Shown here: positions 24,658 through 37,500 of the stretch, in pieces
How the letters are laid out: every line of letters starts with the position of its first letter
Position numbering within the stretch: the stretch's first letter is position 1
Assembly: GCF_029227915.1 (NCBI RefSeq)
Contig: NC_079887.1
Span: forward strand, 24,425,650 to 24,489,649
Length of the DNA: 64,000 nucleotides
Reading direction: 5' to 3'
DNA from: Hydractinia symbiolongicarpus
Taxonomy: Eukaryota > Cnidaria > Hydrozoa > Anthoathecata > Hydractiniidae
Program-made: the position numbers and the translations under genes
Notes under the pieces: model-generated
Told to the model about the DNA's origin: nothing
The model's database searches: none
What the model saw: only the letters and a program-made list of their open reading frames with translations

Positions 24658-27004
24658 GCCATTTTTATTTTCCTTCAGCAGTAAAAGCAAGACTATGACC
24701 CTAATTCGAAATTGGTGGCAGGAATGTAGTGATCTATTTGCCGATGGTTTGAATGGACTTGAAAGCATGTCTATTTGGGTGCAAATCACACCTGGAAGTT
24801 TTAAATTTTTATTGTTTTGCCATCGTTAGACGGTGTGGCATAGCTGATTTTATATTTTAGCTGGAAAAAAATTTGACGAAAATATATTTTAGCGTTTATT
24901 AATGAATTTTTTTCTTGAAAATATAGCTTAGGTAAAAAATATTTTCTTTGAAGAATTGATGGTACCTTAATAAGATCAACTTTTCGCGATTTTGGCGATT
25001 TAATTGAGGTTAGTTACTACACAAATAAATGTTTTAAATGATTTACAAAAAAATTCGCTTTTCGGAAAAGTTGTAAAATCCGTAAAATTTAGCAGTTCTT
25101 GTTAACATTCGTCTTATTTACAAAAATATTTCTCCATAAAAAATTTACATGGTACTTTTAAGCGATTCTTCTGGATTGGGTACTTCCAGGTATTGTTTTC
25201 AGAAACATACAATTTAGAAAAAATTTTAATTTCTCTATTGAATTCTTTATAATAAATAATTTGTTACATGATAAACGTGTTTTCCGAAGAATAGTTGACC
25301 TTTTTTCTTCATGTTTATCATTCTGTTAAAAGCTGTTATAAATATTTATATGTTGTTTATATTAAACATTTTTTTACTTGTTTTGAAGTTTAAGTTTTCT
25401 AGCTGTTATTTTCTATGATTTTAATTTATATATATTTTTTATTTTGTCCTGCCTAACCTGCCTATCAAGCTGTATCAGAAAACGTTGAACGTCTAGCGGA
25501 CCGTAATGAAGCCTTTATTGAAGAATTAGGGCTAAGTGAGGCAATGTATTGCTTCGTTTATACCAGTTCCTTTGTTAGGTGAACATATTCCCAATGCTAC
25601 CAGCTTGATGCTTTTAGTTTTTTATCTTTGGCACCCATGAAGGAGTTTTCTTCTTTAAACACTCCATCTCAGATGCTAGGTTTTTAGTCGTATTTATGTT
25701 GACATAAACAAAAAATTTATTGGTTGTGTATATATGTAGATGATTATGTAGATAAATATCAATTTGTCATCGAGTTCTGTGTTAGTCACTTCACATTCTC
25801 CTCTCCGGACCTGTTTTAGAGAAGATTAATGATTAAAAAGAAGTTGTGCTAAAAACCTTCAAAAACAAGTTCGCTGTCATTTTTTTCGTTGAATGAATAT
25901 TAATGGATTAAAAAGCCAAAAGTCCCTTGGAACGCGAGGGTGCCCGTGTTTGATATGAAATTCCTTGAAAATTATAATGTCGGCATTAAATCTACACAAT
26001 TGTGTTGTACAATATGAAAATTTACTAAGTTTCTTTTTTTCTCTCATTGGCGCTGCACGTATCGATAAAGACAACAGGTCTTGGGATTAAGGTTGCCATA
26101 AGATTTGACAAGTACATGCACAGGCTTTATATATTCGCGAAATCGGACCGGGAGCTAATAACGCGGCCAATATGACCAGTACGGTTTAAATGATTGAATT
26201 TTGGTATCGTTTTTTAACCTAACTGTTAACCGCTTGACTTAGGTGTGAGTAACATATTAAAAAAATCCTGTGCGAATATACCTTTTATATATAATAATTC
26301 TTACCTGATAAAATACACGATTTTAAAAAATGTGCTTAGCTCCCCAGCTACGACCAAACCATCAGAGACCAGCAAGTGGCAAGGGGGCGACCAACAAAAT
26401 GTAAGCACATTTAGTCATGGCCGTGTACACAAAATGTTCTGGCCACACGAAGAGTACACAATCTCTCTTCACAATGGTCATTAAATTGACATAGATTAAA
26501 ATAAAGCATCTTCATTGGCTTTCAAAAATATGAAAATTTTTCGAGGTTTTAGCCTGGACACAAACTTAGCAGCGTCTAGGCTGTGTGCTGTCTCCAGATG
26601 TATATCTATATATCTATCTTCCATCAGGCGATTTTCGCCCCGCGTAGCGGGCGACGAAAATCAAAGACAAAATACCCTGGGTGGGACTGAGTTTTGCGTG
26701 AGTGTAAAAACCCGCCGTTATTTGTGCGCAGGGGCGCTCGGTATTTCAAAGAAATCACGATAGTTCCGAGAAAAGCAAACGAGCATGCTGGCAGCCATTT
26801 TTGCGTAGATGCAGTTGGTTAATGATATGGTAAGATAGACAGTAACCAAAGTCCAGAAAAAAATGTGTAATTTTTCTTTACACTCTACTATAACCTGCAT
26901 AACTTTTTGAACATTTATTAAGACTTTGTCCTCTGTCAAAAATAGTTTTTCTGGAGCTAAGGCTAGAGAAATCAGAAAGTCTAGCTCTAGCATCAGTCAG
27001 GAAA
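24599..27004. other. SPPL3 downstream region, one small coding-like frame
   Basis: Mostly AT-rich. A plus-strand frame at 25469-25582 ends in TGA and contains SENVERLADRNEAFIEELGL, which looks coding but is not recognised. The region 24840-25150 carries degenerate 'ttcgcgat' motifs like those seen elsewhere in the window. At 26490-26780 there is a GC-richer patch without identifiable content. Confidence 0.35.
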
Positions 27005-27195
27005 TCTTGAGGTCAGACAACTCCTTGTAACATCCAATTCAATCCAGTGTGAAATCTTCCGAATTTCCCTCAAATAACTGGGGTTAACCCAGGGCTATGG
27101 TAACGTTCATCTTCGCCCATATTGAATCGCCAGCTAGGGGATACGCCATTCTGTATACAAAGTGCGAGAGTTTTAACCACTTAGCTATGAGGCCA
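27005..27195 (-). mobile_element. tRNA-derived SINE, copy 2 (truncated)
   Basis: Read on the minus strand from 27195, it aligns with the SINE at 10601. The head is TAGCTAAGTGGTTAAAACTC, then GGCGATTCAATATGGGCG, GTTACCATAGCCCTGGGTTA, TTGAGGGAAATTC, and GGATGTTACAAGGAGTTGTC. The B box is decayed (GGCGTATCCCC). Similarity ends near 27005, so the 3' third and the tail are missing or diverged. It confirms a dispersed family with substantial divergence between copies. Confidence 0.75.
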
Positions 27196-27954
27196 TAAAG
27201 TATACCTCGATTAAGGAAAATATACCTCAATTGAAGGACAAGGGACTCGCCAAAATCTTTTACAAATAGCCTGTTTTAACACATTTTGACGGGACAAAAT
27301 CTTGCAATCAAGTATTATGTATGGGGCTAACTTTTATGATTTAGGTCATAAATTGGAAAAGTCTCTTACCTTTACGTGTATACAACATGCAGAATAAAGA
27401 AAATCTGAGATAGGGATGAAATGACATAGGTTTAACTCCTAGATTGTATAAGAAAAAGAAATTTGGCATCATTGTGTTGTACTTTTTGTCACTTAGTCTC
27501 AGTATAACCCATTCTAAAAAAAATTGTTGTGTATCCTCTATGTGGAATTTAAAACAATGATTCACAAAAGTTTGTGCCATTTCTAATTGCTTGTTTCAGG
27601 AGAATGATCACAAAGGAAAGTTTTTGTTGTAAAGTACCTGTGACTGAGTGGAAGTTTGGGTTAACACATAAGGTCTACACATAAATTTACAGAATTTTAC
27701 TTTGGTATATGTTTTAAATAAATGTTTGGTTATGAAGAAGCAATAATGGTTTTAAAATGACATGTCGAAATATATCCTCAAATGCGATAATAATTTTGAG
27801 ATTGCATGAATAAAATTTTAATATTTTTTTACAGATCTTTGGTGGCCAAATTAAATGAAAATTAATACCTACATAATTTCGGCTAACAGTCATTGGTCAA
27901 AATAACTATATACCTGCACCTATATATACCTACAAAATGATCTACCTGCGAAAA

Positions 27955-28152
27955 TTAATATATACCATTATCACTGACATCGAAAAATAATATGTGTTTA
28001 ATTAATATCTTCAATTCTAACTTTGTGGATATTAAGTCTAGAGCTTCTTCCATATTTGTGTGTACTCTAACTTGCATACATCCGAAAATATTAACTTCCT
28101 TTACTCCTCTCTTTAAAAAAATGCCTTCTATAACACCGTATTCTAAAGTCAT
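27955..28152 (-). other. Unidentified coding-like ORF (minus)
   Basis: Open frame of 65 codons. Its middle (EVNIFGCMQVRVHTNMEEAL and then DLISTKLELKILIKH) has a balanced charged/hydrophobic pattern unlike random AT-rich translation. No splice partners with clear phase were found, and the family is not recognised. It lies between SPPL3 and the aldo-keto reductase, on the opposite strand. It may be a single exon, a decayed retrocopy or chance. Confidence 0.25.
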
Positions 28153-28305
28153 ACATTCTTATAAAGCTCCTATCGAATATAAAAAGTAATACATCACTTG
28201 GATGATATGGTACTGTGTCGGAGAATAAGTAATCTGTTCAAAAAACAATCCATGCAGCTGGTTTTCTCATGTCGCAATCATTATTATTTTAAGGCGAAAC
28301 CAGAG

Positions 28306-31300
28306 ATGATGCTAAACAATGGCTGTGTGATGCCACCTCTTGGTTTTGGGTAAGTTTTTCGAATATCTTCAACAACTCCAATGTATGTTTTTAGTTTGGA
28401 TGTAGTGGTGATCTTTAGTTGCCTTATTCCTGGAAAAGAGGCACAAAATTACCAATCACGAAAATAAAACAAAGGAAATTAGCATGAATGCCTATATCAA
28501 ATTATAAATTTACCTAATGCGATTGGGCAAGTCAACGTGAACAGGTAATTAAAAACACCAAGTTTGTATTAATTTTGTGCCTGGTTAATTTCCTAAAATA
28601 AGGTAGTTAATAATTTTTAGTTGGAAAATTTATATGGCTTGATACCATGTAAAAAGGAGATTTTCTTAATTATTTAGCACCTGGCTAGTATCCTCTGAAG
28701 ATGTACATTCAATAAAATGGGCATTAAATATTGGGTACCGACACATTGATTGTGCTTCTGAGTACGAAAATGAGCCTGAAATTGGAAAAGTTCTCCGTGA
28801 AACATTCTCAACTGAGAGCATTAAGAGGGAAGATGTTTTCATCACATCTAAACTTTGGATTGATGATTTTTGTCGTGTGGAAGATGCGTGCAAAGCCACA
28901 TTAAAGAATTTACAGCTGAAATATTTGAACTTGTATCTTATCCATATGCCATTCGAAATTGATAAGAACATAAAGGAAGTGTCACTCAACGATAATGTAC
29001 TAGCGTACGATGCCAAACGTATTCAGGTTTGTTGAGCCCTTTGGGCTTTCCTTTTTTGCTTTTTTGTGATTTAATGTACTTGCGTACAATGCCAAACGTA
29101 TTCAGGTTTTTTAAGCCCTTTGTGCTTGCCTTTTTTGTGAGCATCTATCAGTTTTGACACAGCTTTTAGAATTAAATGCAGAATTTGTGTACTTCAAGGG
29201 GAAGTGTTTACAAAAAAAACTTTGTAAATTTTCCTAACTTTTATTTAGCTTTAATTTTTTAGAAATTTTTTTGGATATTATGGCGATGTGTAACCATGAC
29301 AATCAATTTTTATTGAATTTTTTTTAAAAAAAATTAAATTGTTTTTATAGGCTTTTGGGCCTTACATTCATACTAACCGAAAATGCTCGGTTTCCCGTAA
29401 ATCCCGAGCTCAACCTGTATAGTCAAATGTATATACATTGATATATATTATGTAACTTCACATGCTACGAATCTTAGGTCTAAACTAATTTTTGCCAATT
29501 TGATGGCGTCATTAACAAAAATGCTGACATCAACTTTTTACTTAAGGTTTGGGCCACACTTGTGGTGCGTTTCATGTGCATTGAACAAAAAGTTTAAAAA
29601 CTACATCCCACCATTTACTTTTCACTCACCTCCCTTCACTGTTTATGTCCCCCTCCATAAATTTCAGATCCCGTCCTCCACTTGTGCCTCAAATTTATAT
29701 TTGCACCACTCAAAATAAGACTTAAACTGAGAAATATTAGTTAAACAAAGATTTTCTGAAACTGAACGAAATACTTTACAATAATTTACTAAGAGAAAAA
29801 ATATTTCATTAATTCTGCAAATTCACACTATTTACAAGTCATCATGCACAAGTTATCAATAATTTTTAACCCTCCACTTAAACATTTAAATATCTGTTCA
29901 TAATTTTGTATGTTTTTTTCTGTTACAAAAAATTAGATAGTTATAGGGTAGTTAAAACTGTTTCTTGCTATTTATCCGACAACTGTATTTGTTTGTCGGC
30001 CGTCGTCCAACTATTGTTATCAAAGTGTTGTCGTCGTTAATGTGTTTTCGTTAAGCTGTAGTCGTCAAAATGTCGTCAATGTGCTGTTGTCAAATTGTTG
30101 TCGTCAAACTGTTGTCAAACTGTTGGCGAGAAACTGTTGTCGCCGTCTAACTGGTATCGTCGCTATTTTATTTCTTTTTTTTATGGTAATGTTTATCATA
30201 TTTCTCTTCGTTTTTCGTTCTAAGGAGGTTTGGAAATGTATGGAAAAATTGGTGGATGACGGTCTTGTCGCAGCCATTGGAATCAGTAACTTTACAACGA
30301 AAAAAGTGAAAGATCTGTTGGGTTCATCACCGCGCATTAAACCTGCGTGCAATCAGGTCGAACTACATCCGTATCTACCACAAAATCAACTGGTGGAGTT
30401 GTGTAAGAAAGAAGGTAATGTTGGTTGGATTCCAAGAAGGGTTATGATTTTCAGAAAAGTTATTTCACTCCTCTACTTACGACTTAGGCTACACACAAAA
30501 AATATCGTGCAGATTCCGCAAAAAATTACTGAATGTATCAGTCAGTTATCTCCGAAGACGTTTTAGCTATCGATTTAAGTCTCAAATTTAGTGCTAGTAA
30601 GCGCCTTGTTTACAATGCATTTATTTCCTGGTACACATTTGATCACTTTTGAATTTTTGCCGCCATTTTGTTTATCTTCGCCGTGTTGTTGAGGAATAAT
30701 TTTAATTTGAAAATATTGATTGACGGAAAGTGATCAGGGATTTTGAGATTAAATGTACAACGTTTTTGCAGGAGATCTGTCTTTTAAGGATAATCTCTGC
30801 TATTTCCTACTAAGAAAGATGTCAAGATAGGAAAAACACCAATATAATAAACCCTTTAAGAAAATGCTGACAAAACCTTTTCTAATACAACTGAACCTTT
30901 TCTAATACAACTGAACTAAAAAATGTCGAAAGAAAAGTGACGAAATTTGCGAGGGTGATAAAAATTTTTGCGTGAATTTTATTTTAGCAAAATAGCTACT
31001 GGTTGATTTTGCGTGAATTTGTTTCGCGAATCTTACTTTATCAACGTTTTCGATTTTGTCGTGGTTTGTTTAAGTCACGGCTTCAAATGTAAAGATACAA
31101 GAGCTATGTCGAAGAAATTTAATGGTTGCATACATTTTGTATATGGGAACAACTCACAAATTGTAAATATATGCACGGCAATGTAAAACAAAAAACAAAA
31201 AAAAAACTTGTAGGAATCGTCCATATCATTTTTTAGCGTGGATTTAATTTTGTGAATTAGCTCTTCAAGGATTTTTCGCAAGATTTAATTTCACGTAAAA

Positions 31301-32019
31301 CGTTCCCGCGGTGTATGGTGCAACTAGTATACATGGTTCGTTCTATTTAAAGTTGTCTTGGTAAGAAATACTCTAGTAAATGATATGTATGGAGTTCTTG
31401 TCAGTAGCATTGTTCAGTATAAATTCTTCTTTACGTTTTAGGAATCGCTGTTGTTGCTTATTCACCGCTATCCAATCTAGGACGTCCTGATGACTGTAGG
31501 GAGGAGGGCGAACCTAGTTTGCTCAGCGACGCTGTTATAGCTTCTATTGCGAAAAAACACAAAGCTACAAGGGCACAGGTAGGGAGCAACAAATTTGTGT
31601 GAACATAATGTGGTTGAAGCGACTAATAGTTTTCGATTTGCTTGAACGACCAACTTGTTTGGCAAAAATGTTCTAAAAATAAATTTAACGTTTTTCTTGT
31701 GCCTCTATCAATCCCCGAACCTGTAAAGATTCAAAGTTACATTTGAAGTCTTTAATAATAATAAGAATAATAATATATTGCATTTCTTTAGATTCTTCTG
31801 GGTTGGCACATCAAACGTGGAACAGGTGTACTAGTGAGATCTATTTCAAAGGAGCGTATCAAGGAGAATTTCGAAAGTCTGCAAATAAACCTAGATGACG
31901 AAGATATGGTGAAAATTGGCTTAATTACGACACGCTTTCGTTACAATAAACAGTCGTGGATCTTGAAAGAAGGACAAACGGCTGATAAAGATTTTTGGGA
32001 TGGTGAAATGCTGGGGTGA
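28306..32019 (+). CDS. Aldo-keto reductase, complete
   Basis: NAD(P)H-dependent aldo-keto reductase, a cytosolic (beta/alpha)8 barrel reducing carbonyls. Five exons: 28306-28349, 28678-29026, 30225-30414, 31442-31578 and 31792-32019 (TGA); phases agree and give 315 aa, the usual family length. The catalytic tetrad is visible: Asp and Tyr in YRHIDCASEYENE, Lys in FITSKLW, His in LYLIHMPF. GISNFTTKK, NQVELHPYLPQ and VVAYSPL are standard signature stretches. Where most members have IPKS for the cofactor 2'-phosphate, this one has LVRS before ISKERIKENF, so Lys is replaced by Arg and the cofactor preference may differ. Insertions around IDKNIKEVSLNDN look like the substrate loop. ATG is preceded by an acceptor-like 'ttattattttaag' ending at 28293, so an upstream leader is likely. 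The exact subfamily is not resolved. Confidence 0.95.
28998..29110 (+). repeat. Tandem duplication of the exon 2 end and its donor
   Basis: The last bases of reductase exon 2 and the following intron ('gtactagcgtacgatgcc' ... 'aaacgtattcaggtttgt') are repeated about 79 bp downstream ('gtacttgcgtacaatgcc' ... 'aaacgtattcaggttttt'). The second copy keeps a potential donor at 29106. Use of that donor would read through an in-frame stop (GTT TGT TGA) just after the normal exon end, so only the first donor makes the full enzyme. Confidence 0.85.
29990..30165. repeat. Degenerate 'ttgtcgtcaaactg' repeats in the reductase intron
   Basis: Many variants of TGTTGTC(GTC)AAA follow one another in intron 2 of the aldo-keto reductase, with no fixed period. 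Simple-sequence expansion. Confidence 0.6.
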
Positions 32020-34591
32020 TTGTAATCAAAATTATTGACACTAGCCAGAAAATTTTCATTCCGGTTTTTTAAACTGTTTTTAAAAATACGTCTGTATGAA
32101 TTACGCTTGTGCGCGACGTTAATTTGAACGACCTAATACCGACTTTGCTGTAACTGCTATCACGCACTTGATTCACCTACAATCTTGGACAAAAATATTA
32201 TAACGAAGGCAGGTTTTTCCTCATTTTTTAAATATGAACAGAAGTGTGAAACAGTCAAAACGCTGCAGTCGGCCGGCCGCAAAGTGGCTATTATTGCATA
32301 CGTAGGTCAGCCGAGTTGAAAAGTTGCTAGTCACATTCTCTTGAACGCTCGCACACTAAAATAATCCACGTCGGGGGCCAACGAAGACTCCAAAATTTGT
32401 GATAAATGGAAATGCTGACGTCATAAATCCACTTAACATTGACAGGTAAATCTCAATGCGTGAATCTAATATAGAATGAGCCTACGCAATTACTTGTGGT
32501 GGCGAACTTCAAAATTAGTTGTCTTGTCTCAACATATTGTGACCAAGATTTTAGATATGCACAGAAAAGGTTCGTTTTCGTTTATTATTATAAAAAGACA
32601 ATGTTTTAGAGAGTCAAAAAAAAAATTAGATTAAATTATACGTTATACGTTTAACGTTAGGCTTTTGCAAACAGTTGTCCCGATGTTTCCCAGGCTGTCC
32701 ATATTTACTGTCTTGCCTTCATGACTAATGGATGTACTTCCATCTTCCTCACATGGAATTGGTAAAAACAGTTTGTACGCTAAAAATTTGTACCTGGTGT
32801 TCTACCATTAATTACTAAGCTTGTAATATTCAGAGATGTTAGCTATTCTTTTTAACTTTATTAAGGACATATTAAAGCAGAAAAATGCATACAAAAAGTG
32901 ATTTCGCAAGCTTTCTTCCACAACTGGTTTGCATGCCGCATCTATGGGACTTGAAAAACGTGTTGTAAATCTATTTTTATTCTCCCTAGGAGATGTAATA
33001 TTTCTTTATTGGCAAAGCTTTTGTTTGATGAGAGAGAATCTCGCACTATGTGCTTCTAGTGATCCATTTTAAATGTTTACGAAATAGCGTGTAATTTAAA
33101 GACGTGCGATCCCGTGAATTTTTGCACGGGTTAACGACTAGTATGTGTATATTTTACGCATGAGCACATTTGTTTTTATGTTATGCCTTAAGAACTCATT
33201 TTCAATAACAAAGATTGTACTATCTTATCTGAGGGTATCATTTCACGCTCAGAACCTCACTCACCCAACCAACTCCCTCAGGAGTGGGGTGGTGGTGGAT
33301 TATAGGTTTAAAAACAAGGGGTATTTGGATAATTCTTATCTCCTTTTTTTCTCCGAGATGTTATTCATTTTGCGTAAAAAAGAAAAAACAAGGTTGGCGC
33401 ATGCGCTTTCAAGAGGTGGGTCGGGTTCAAAAGGAAGCATTTAGCCTATAAAAAGGTTTACGCCATGTAACGCCATACGTCTTATCTCATACAGAGCGCC
33501 ACACTGAAAAGGTCGATGCATTATATATTATAATTTATTTTGAAAGTAGAAATGAAAATAAAATATGTAAATAATTTTATTAACAAATTCATACTTATAT
33601 GCATATTACAAAATATAAACAAAAAAGCTTATATACATTAAGAAGTTTGACTTCAAAGTGTTTTTTAAAAAAACTACTGAGGAACATAAATATATAATTT
33701 ACACTTCAAACTACATTAAAGGTAGTCGCGAAACAGAATCGCAAAATTTTTAATAGAATCTTTTGCGAATTGGCCAATTTTGGATTTCCGTAAAAATTAA
33801 CTTTCGCGAATTTATGGGTAAAACGTAAAAAATGAACTATATATTATTCCACTTTTTCAAGAAAACATGTACAAATGCAAGTAAATAGAAAATATTTCGC
33901 GAGATTAAACTTTCGCGATTTAATTCAAAAATCGCGAAGTTTTACCAATGTTTCTACCTTTTAATATCATGCAGTTAAAAAGTTATCTGCAAATTTACCT
34001 CACTTACAGAAATAACTCCATGCAATTTTTTTTAAATTTATTTCTATAAAACCAAATATCACGATATCCACGCGAATATGGTAAAAATAAATAATGCTTT
34101 AGAAAGCATAAAAATATATCTTCGTGGTTGACAGAGAATATGAAGTGATAAACACTAGAAAAAAAATTAAAAGGCTAACACAAGACATATTAGGCGGAAG
34201 ACAACCAGACATTGGTGGTAGGAATCAACGGAAAACCACCACAACATGAAAAGAGCATGAGACAAAACTTACATTTTGAAGACAAGCACTAAACACAAAG
34301 CAGTGAGTAGATTTGTTGCTTCGTCATGATGATATGAACTTGTAAAACGGGCCGTACTACAACAAAGACAGAGAAAATTAACTGTTAACACTCGTTTAGG
34401 AAAGTAGTCCTGTGCAGATTCGCATCTTAAAAAACTTCGCAATTGCCAGAAAAACTAAGAGCTTAAAAATTAAAAATTAAAATACCTACAATAAAGAGAT
34501 TTTGTGGAGTAAGACCGGGGCAAAATAATTGTACACCGCAATCGCTACAAGGTATTGGGGAAAAGAAGCAATGCTTTAAATCTACACTTTT
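32020..34591. other. Intergenic region between converging genes
   Basis: This separates the aldo-keto reductase (plus) from the end of the RSKR-like kinase (minus), so the two genes converge. About 32260-32470 resembles 46690-46920 ('taaaataatccacgt', 'gctgacgtca'), indicating a dispersed repeat. The segment 33720-33960 is rich in TTCGCGA-type motifs. No gene was recognised. The 99-codon frame at 33145-33444 has no protein character. Confidence 0.4.
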
Positions 34592-37500
34592 TCAGAGGTC
34601 GATATTCGTTATTTTTAACAATAAATGTTCCCAATAAGTATTCCCAAATCTCTCTTTGAAGTCACTCACCATTTCTGTGAGGATCTCGGAGAAGTTAACG
34701 TGACTGAATAGCACCATTTCTTGAATCTCACGTAGGGATGAGAAACGATGCCAGGGTCGATAGTTTAAAAGCTGAAACGAAACAACCATTAAACTTGGGT
34801 AAATTCGATGATTTTTCATTGGTTAGAAGTAATGTCACTCGTATCCTTATTGGTTAGAAGTACAACATTCACATCATTATTGGTTAGAAGTGATGTCATT
34901 CGTAACCTTATTAGTTAGAAGTGACGTCATTCGTATTCTCATTGGTTAGAAGTAACATCATTCGTATCCTCATTGGTTAGAAGTAACATCATTCGTATCC
35001 TCATTGGTTAGAAGTAACATCATTCGTATCCTCATTGGTTAGAAGTAACATCATTCGTATCCTCATTGGTTATAAGTAACGTTATCCGTATCTTACCTTT
35101 CTGATTGTATCTTTGATCACAACATCATCCGAAAGTTTTGGGAGGTTTAAAATGCTGGCTTTAATCTCCTTCAGCATATCTTTATGATCGTTGGCAAGTT
35201 TAAAGGGAAACTAAACGTTAACGCAAAAATAAGCCAGCAAAGAACATTATAAACAGTAACCGTGAGAAGAGTACTCTTCATCGCACTTCGTAAGAGTACA
35301 TTGCATGCAGAAGACATTTTAGGGAGAGAAAACACGACCGAAAAAAACATCGGGAAATCGGTTAAAGACACCGCAAACCAAAAATGGAGAGTTGGGATCA
35401 AAACATCAGTTTGAGAAATTTTTGCAGGGAGGATAATTTTGTATTTTTTTGAAAAGTTCCAGTTTATTACAGAATTTTTACCACGAGAACTTAAATTGTA
35501 CATAATAGCAAAAACTGTTTTTTTTTGTAAATTTCACTTTGTTTCGAAATCTTATTCCGTTGAAATATTTCCCTGTTCTTCTGAAGCGAAAAAGTTACAC
35601 GTTTTAAATCGTTACACCACAACACTCACATAAAAAATTAAATGACAAACCTTTCCTGTCGCCATGGCAACTATGATGACACCAAGCGACCACCAATCGG
35701 ATTCGTATGAATACCCAGTACCTGTTGCAATCTCAGGTGCTTTGGAAAGAAGGACAAAAGATTAAATCGAAATCACTACCTGTTGCCATCTCATTTGCTT
35801 TTGAAAGAAGGCAATATTTTCATGAAAAGCACATCTAAGATACAGTTGTGGGAGAAAATCAAAAGACGTACCCATGTATCTTAGCGTTCCACAGATGGTG
35901 TATGCTCGCGTCCCCCCGTCCATACATTTGGAAAGACCGAAGTCAGACAAAAGAACGTGTCCTGGAGTGGAAAAATAAGATTTAGTTGAATGGGTTTAAA
36001 ATTGTTTTTTGTAAAGTTCATAGACTTATCTGAAAATGCGATATTTTTTACGTACCTGTGCGCGAGATTAAGATATTCTCCATCTAAATAAGAGGAAAGA
36101 TCAATAAACGAACGAGCTAAAACAAAACAAACCAACCAACAAACAAAGTATCGAAAGTCGAAAAGAAAGGAAATGACTAACACAAATCAGGAAACTTTGC
36201 TAGTCTGGTAAAAATTGAAGCGAATAATAAATCACAAGAGAGAAAGAAGGAATGTATTTCTTTACTCTTACTTTTAAATCTCTATACAAAATTTTCTTGC
36301 TGAACAAGTAATCTGAAAGAAAACAAGTAACTTTTTAACAGATACATACGCGGGAAGAACAAATACGTAAAATATTTAAAATTTTGCAGAATAAGATTTC
36401 GCAGTGGACAAAACAAAGTAAGATTTAAGAGTATTAATTTTCGCGTTGATGTAAAATTCCTATTAAAGGTGATTAGTGATAAAAACATTCCATATTTTTT
36501 AGTATATGTTGATACAAAACTTTAGGAGAAAATGTAATTACCAAGCTTTTCCTCACATACTGGCTAATCTTTTAGGAGATTTTAGGAGTGCGTACTATTT
36601 TCTGAAGAAAACACGGCATGGTCAGGGGAGAAAATTCTTTGCAGTTCAACAATTCCTTTTTTGATATACCTACCCAAAGCTACAGCAATCTCCGCACCAG
36701 CATGAGACACACACTTCATCGAAAATATCTTCTCTTTCTTCCATAACTTGTACAAATCTCCACCAGGAACGTAAGGGAGAACTATGAATAAAGATTTCAT
36801 TAAAAGCCTTCAGTTACTTTTGGTCAATTCACAATAAAACATCATTGCCACTTTTAAAACATCATTGCCACGTTTCTACCAGCGTTGCTTGGTAGAAACG
36901 AAAAAATTCTGAATTAATCATTTTCACTCTATTTTTAAATCACAATGTCACACCTACCTTGACATAAATATCCCTTCGTTTGCCAACACGTGACCAAGCC
37001 AAGTACAAATTTGTGTCTTCCTATTCTAAACTGGAGAAGTGAATGAGTTACATTAGACTAGTTTTAACAGAAGTTACAATAGACTAGTTTTAACAGAAGT
37101 TACAATAGACTAGTTTTAACAGAAGTTACAATAGCCTAGTTTTAACAGAAGTTACAATAGACTAGTTTTAACAGAAGTTACAATAGACTAGTTTTAACAG
37201 AAGTTACAATAGACTAGTTTTAACAGAAGTTACAATAGACTAGTTTTAACAGACTATGTACCATAATATTGCTCTAACTTGTCTGTTTGGCACAAACCCA
37301 TTTTTTATATTTTTATATTTTTTATATCAGCAACAGACAGAAATTTCAAAATAAAAAAGAACAACTTATAAGCAACAGCAAAACAAATATTTAAGCAATA
37401 AGTTTCATCCGGAATTTGTGTTTTTGTGTTGTTTTAAAAAAAGCGCGTTGTCCATGGCTAGAGACACGAGTTTATATAGAGTATACCAGCGTAAACAAAA

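Noticed and set aside
28666-29016. 116-codon minus-strand ORF
   Set aside because: Antisense shadow of exon 2 of the aldo-keto reductase.
33145-33444. 99-codon plus-strand ORF
   Set aside because: No protein character or splice context; intergenic.
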